The notes under the pieces are model-generated. The model was not told where the DNA came from and did not search any database. It worked only from the letters and a program-made list of their open reading frames with translations. The position numbers and the translations under genes are program-made. Below, one piece after another: positions 62,372 through 64,000 of a DNA stretch of 64,000 bases; the stretch's first letter is position 1; each line of letters begins with the position of its first letter. The stretch is from Cognatishimia coralii (lineage in GTDB: Bacteria; Pseudomonadota; Alphaproteobacteria; Rhodobacterales; Rhodobacteraceae): positions 24,114 to 88,113 of the forward strand of contig NZ_JBBGAZ010000012.1 of the NCBI RefSeq assembly GCF_037478305.1, written 5' to 3'.

Positions 62372-62951
62372 CGTAGATTTCCTTGGTCACCTGATAATGT
62401 TTCACGCATCCGCGACACTGGCCGCAGGCCAAATTCCCAGTGTGGCACGAATGGGCCCATGCCAGAATCTCGCGCGGGACACCTGAATGGCGCACCAGTT
62501 CGGCGGTCGTCATGGTAAGGGCTGGGGCCGAGATGCGGATGCCGCCCTCTTGCACAGCGGTCACCCTATCCATTGCGTCGTAGAATTCAGGACGTCCATC
62601 TGCGTGCATGCCATCAGACGAGACCGATCCGGTCATCACCTCGGTTAAGCCGAGAACTATTCCCCGAGCAGCGGCGAAGGTCACGAGCAACTGATTGCGG
62701 AATGGCCACCATTCCGGCACGGGCGCGACACCGAGGGCATCGTTTCCCGCCATGTCACCGGAACCAATGGCGCGGCAATCGATCGAAATGATCTCATGCT
62801 GCATCCCGATTTCTTTTGCCACTTGGCTCGCTGCAGCAATTTCTGCCTCGGCTGCGCGTTGCCCGTAGTCAATCGTGATAGCAATCTCAGGACGCTGCCA
62901 AAACGCGACGGCAATGGAGTCCATGCCTCCGGACAGGAGAAGTGCTTTCAA
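62358..62951 (-). CDS. QueC-like 7-cyano-7-deazaguanine synthase
   Basis: A 197-residue PP-loop ATP pyrophosphatase. The best start is TTG 62951, overlapping the stop of the upstream fusion gene; this places the nucleotide loop LLLSGGMDS at residues 4-12. DYGQRAAEAEIAAASQVA (28-45), the substrate segment WWPFRNQLLVTFAAARG (81-97) and four zinc cysteines 169, 176, 179 and 182 (SCHTGNLACGQCRGC) are those of QueC, which makes preQ0 from 7-carboxy-7-deazaguanine. It is about 25 residues shorter than housekeeping QueC. No queD, queE or folE lies nearby, so it is not the core queuosine locus. All active-site groups look intact. Confidence 0.82.
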   Translation of the reverse strand: MKALLLSGGMDSIAVAFWQRPEIAITIDYGQRAAEAEIAAASQVAKEIGMQHEIISIDCRAIGSGDMAGNDALGVAPVPEWWPFRNQLLVTFAAARGIVLGLTEVMTGSVSSDGMHADGRPEFYDAMDRVTAVQEGGIRISAPALTMTTAELVRHSGVPREILAWAHSCHTGNLACGQCRGCVKHYQVTKEIYGVAY

Positions 62952-63826
62952 GGTTCGGCCCAAACTGTTTGGTAAATCGCGGTCACCAAGTCTTCGTATA
63001 CTCGACAGCCTGTGCCCATGGGCATCTTTAGATCCTCTGGCCGCACATTCTGCGCCAATGCAATGACCGGAATTCCTTTCGCCACCGCGTAGCCAATCTC
63101 GAAAATTGTACCGGCGTCGCCTCCATTCAAAATCGCGAGCACAACAGAGCACTCGTCAAGTCCCGCGAGATCTTGTTTCGCGACCACATCGCCCGGACCT
63201 ACGCCTACATCATGAAGTGGCGAAAAGACCTCAACTTCCATGTGCAAGAGCTGTTCGCGGACCTCTTCGACAATCCAGCGCTCAGCCGAATTGAAGAACG
63301 GTGCAGCCAGATAGACCTTGCCACCTCTCGGCTCGACCGCGTCTTTGACCACTACGCGCAATGTATCTTCAGGCACCAGTGGGAGAGAACGCGTGCCACA
63401 GTAAAAGGACGTTGCTCTGGATGCGAGATCCGCGGCCTCCGCGGCGGGTTTCTCAAGCTTACCCCAGTAATAGGCAAAAGCTGCAGAGAACACATCTCCG
63501 GACCCTATCTTCCAGACATTCTCGCTTCGGTATGATGGCACTGGCACAGGGGTCTCACCTCGAACGTGGACCATCGCACCGTGTCCTCCCATTTTCAGAA
63601 CAACAACGTCGGCCTTCCATTCATCAAGGATGTGTTCAACGATCTTGGAAGGTTCAATCAGCCCAGAGAGGCGGCGGCCTTCAAGCCTGTTCAAGATGAC
63701 GGCCAGAGTCTCAGCGCTGGAACCGTTCTCGTGGTATGGCCGAGGATCGAATGCCGATTGCGGATCGTAAACAACCCGCCCCCCTGCAACTCGGGCACTC
63801 CCCTCAAGCATACCAAAACGAAGCAC
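62948..63826 (-). CDS. half-PfkB kinase domain fused to nucleoside 2-deoxyribosyltransferase-like domain
   Basis: A 292-residue two-domain protein. GTG 63826 follows AGGAG at 5-base spacing; upstream codons reach a stop within 25 codons with no ATG. Residues 1-160 are the second half of a PfkB/ribokinase domain: GGRVVYDPQ, VVVLKMGGHGAMV and the signature WKIGSGDVFSAAFAYYW with catalytic Asp 111. The N-terminal sugar-binding half (GG..N motif) is missing. Residues 168-292 are a deoxyribosyltransferase-type Rossmann domain: GKVYLAAPFFNSAERWIVEE, then GGDAGTIFEIGYAVAKGIPV with the nucleophile-like Glu 243. It heads the four-gene operon. Nucleoside/base exchange is the likely activity of the second domain. 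Confidence 0.78.
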   Translation of the reverse strand: MLRFGMLEGSARVAGGRVVYDPQSAFDPRPYHENGSSAETLAVILNRLEGRRLSGLIEPSKIVEHILDEWKADVVVLKMGGHGAMVHVRGETPVPVPSYRSENVWKIGSGDVFSAAFAYYWGKLEKPAAEAADLASRATSFYCGTRSLPLVPEDTLRVVVKDAVEPRGGKVYLAAPFFNSAERWIVEEVREQLLHMEVEVFSPLHDVGVGPGDVVAKQDLAGLDECSVVLAILNGGDAGTIFEIGYAVAKGIPVIALAQNVRPEDLKMPMGTGCRVYEDLVTAIYQTVWAEP

Positions 63827-64000
63827 GACGTCTCCTACTACCTCAAATGGGGGGTATTGAGGAATAGCGTCGGTGTCACTGTACCCTAATTAATCAGATT
63901 CTGCGGATTGGAAGCGTTTTCGGCAGATTCTGTACCCTTAATTGCAATATATCCACAGGGCGCTGCGTCAGTGGCTGACACAGCTTTGGCGCTTCCAGAT
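63827..64000 (-). promoter_or_regulatory. upstream region of the QueC operon with paired direct repeats
   Basis: GTACCCTAATTA (63881-63892) recurs as GTACCCTTAATT (63932-63943), and CAGATTCTG occurs at 63895-63903 and 63924-63932. The two units flank GCGTTTTCGG and a TCTGC/GCAGA inverted repeat (63899-63928). The array lies 55-117 bases upstream of the GTG and is probably the operator/promoter region of the operon. No gene is seen here. Confidence 0.5.

Noticed and set aside
61100..63826. Known defence systems using QueC-like proteins (QatABCD, type IV CBASS) or the Dpd DNA-modification cluster
   Set aside because: No QatA-type ATPase, TatD-type nuclease, cyclic nucleotide synthase, TGT/DpdA or helicase is present here; the partners differ.
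1..64000. CRISPR arrays, rRNA and tRNA genes
   Set aside because: No regularly spaced repeats and no recognisable tRNA or rRNA sequence were seen on either strand when reading the window.

Overview
The window looks like a chromosome or megaplasmid segment of a GC-rich alphaproteobacterium, most likely Rhodobacterales (roseobacter/Paracoccus type). The basis is the style of the etfBA, glutaryl-CoA dehydrogenase and TRAP transporter genes, the IS5- and IS110-type insertion sequences and the VirB-type secretion operon. This placement rests on protein recognition, not on a marker gene. No rRNA, tRNA, CRISPR array, integrase or replication origin was found.

Layout. (1) 1-2.9 kb: the end of a TRAP transporter (dctQ, frameshifted dctM) and a broken M20 amidohydrolase. 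(2) 3.0-26.5 kb: a long acyl-CoA catabolic cluster with IclR and TetR regulators. It holds a Liu-type module (methylglutaconyl-CoA hydratase-like, isovaleryl-CoA dehydrogenase-like, two-subunit biotin carboxylase, HMG-CoA lyase-like and a BioY biotin transporter). It continues without a break into an alicyclic-acid module: BadI ring hydrolase, two PimC/PimD-like dehydrogenases, thiolase, hydratase/3-hydroxyacyl-CoA dehydrogenase fusion, glutaryl-CoA dehydrogenase and etfBA. Together these can take a 2-ketocyclohexanecarboxyl-CoA through pimeloyl-CoA to glutaryl-CoA and crotonyl-CoA. The carboxylase/lyase branch would suit beta-methyl-branched or terpenoid-derived rings. (3) 26.8-29.5 kb: an Lrp regulator divergent from an acetoacetate decarboxylase-like protein, a DUF2000 protein and a class IV aminotransferase. 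(4) 29.6-48.2 kb: a second catabolic island for cyclohexanol/cyclohexanone. It encodes a cyclohexanone monooxygenase, a cyclohexanol-type SDR, a lactone hydrolase (frameshifted), Fe-alcohol dehydrogenase, aldehyde dehydrogenase, class III CoA-transferase, acyl-CoA dehydrogenase, FadB-like fusion, 3-oxoadipyl-CoA thiolase and a second etfBA, with AraC and IclR regulators. Decayed IS5 and IS110 copies split it.

(5) 48.4-61.1 kb: a small XRE regulator with its own palindrome, then a VirB1-VirB11 type IV secretion operon. One component appears to be a VirB5 protein with a lytic transglycosylase domain inserted in it. No VirD4 or relaxase is present in the window. (6) 61.1-63.9 kb, minus strand: a compact four-gene operon downstream of the secretion genes. 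It encodes a half-PfkB/nucleoside deoxyribosyltransferase fusion, a QueC-like 7-cyano-7-deazaguanine synthase, a SagB-type flavin oxidoreductase and a queuosine-precursor (VUT/YhhQ) transporter. I do not recognise this combination as a described system, and it is my main candidate for something new.

Several genes (dctM, amidohydrolase, lactone hydrolase, both large IS copies) carry single-base frameshifts, most of them explained by one missing G. They may be real decay or sequencing error; the raw reads would decide.
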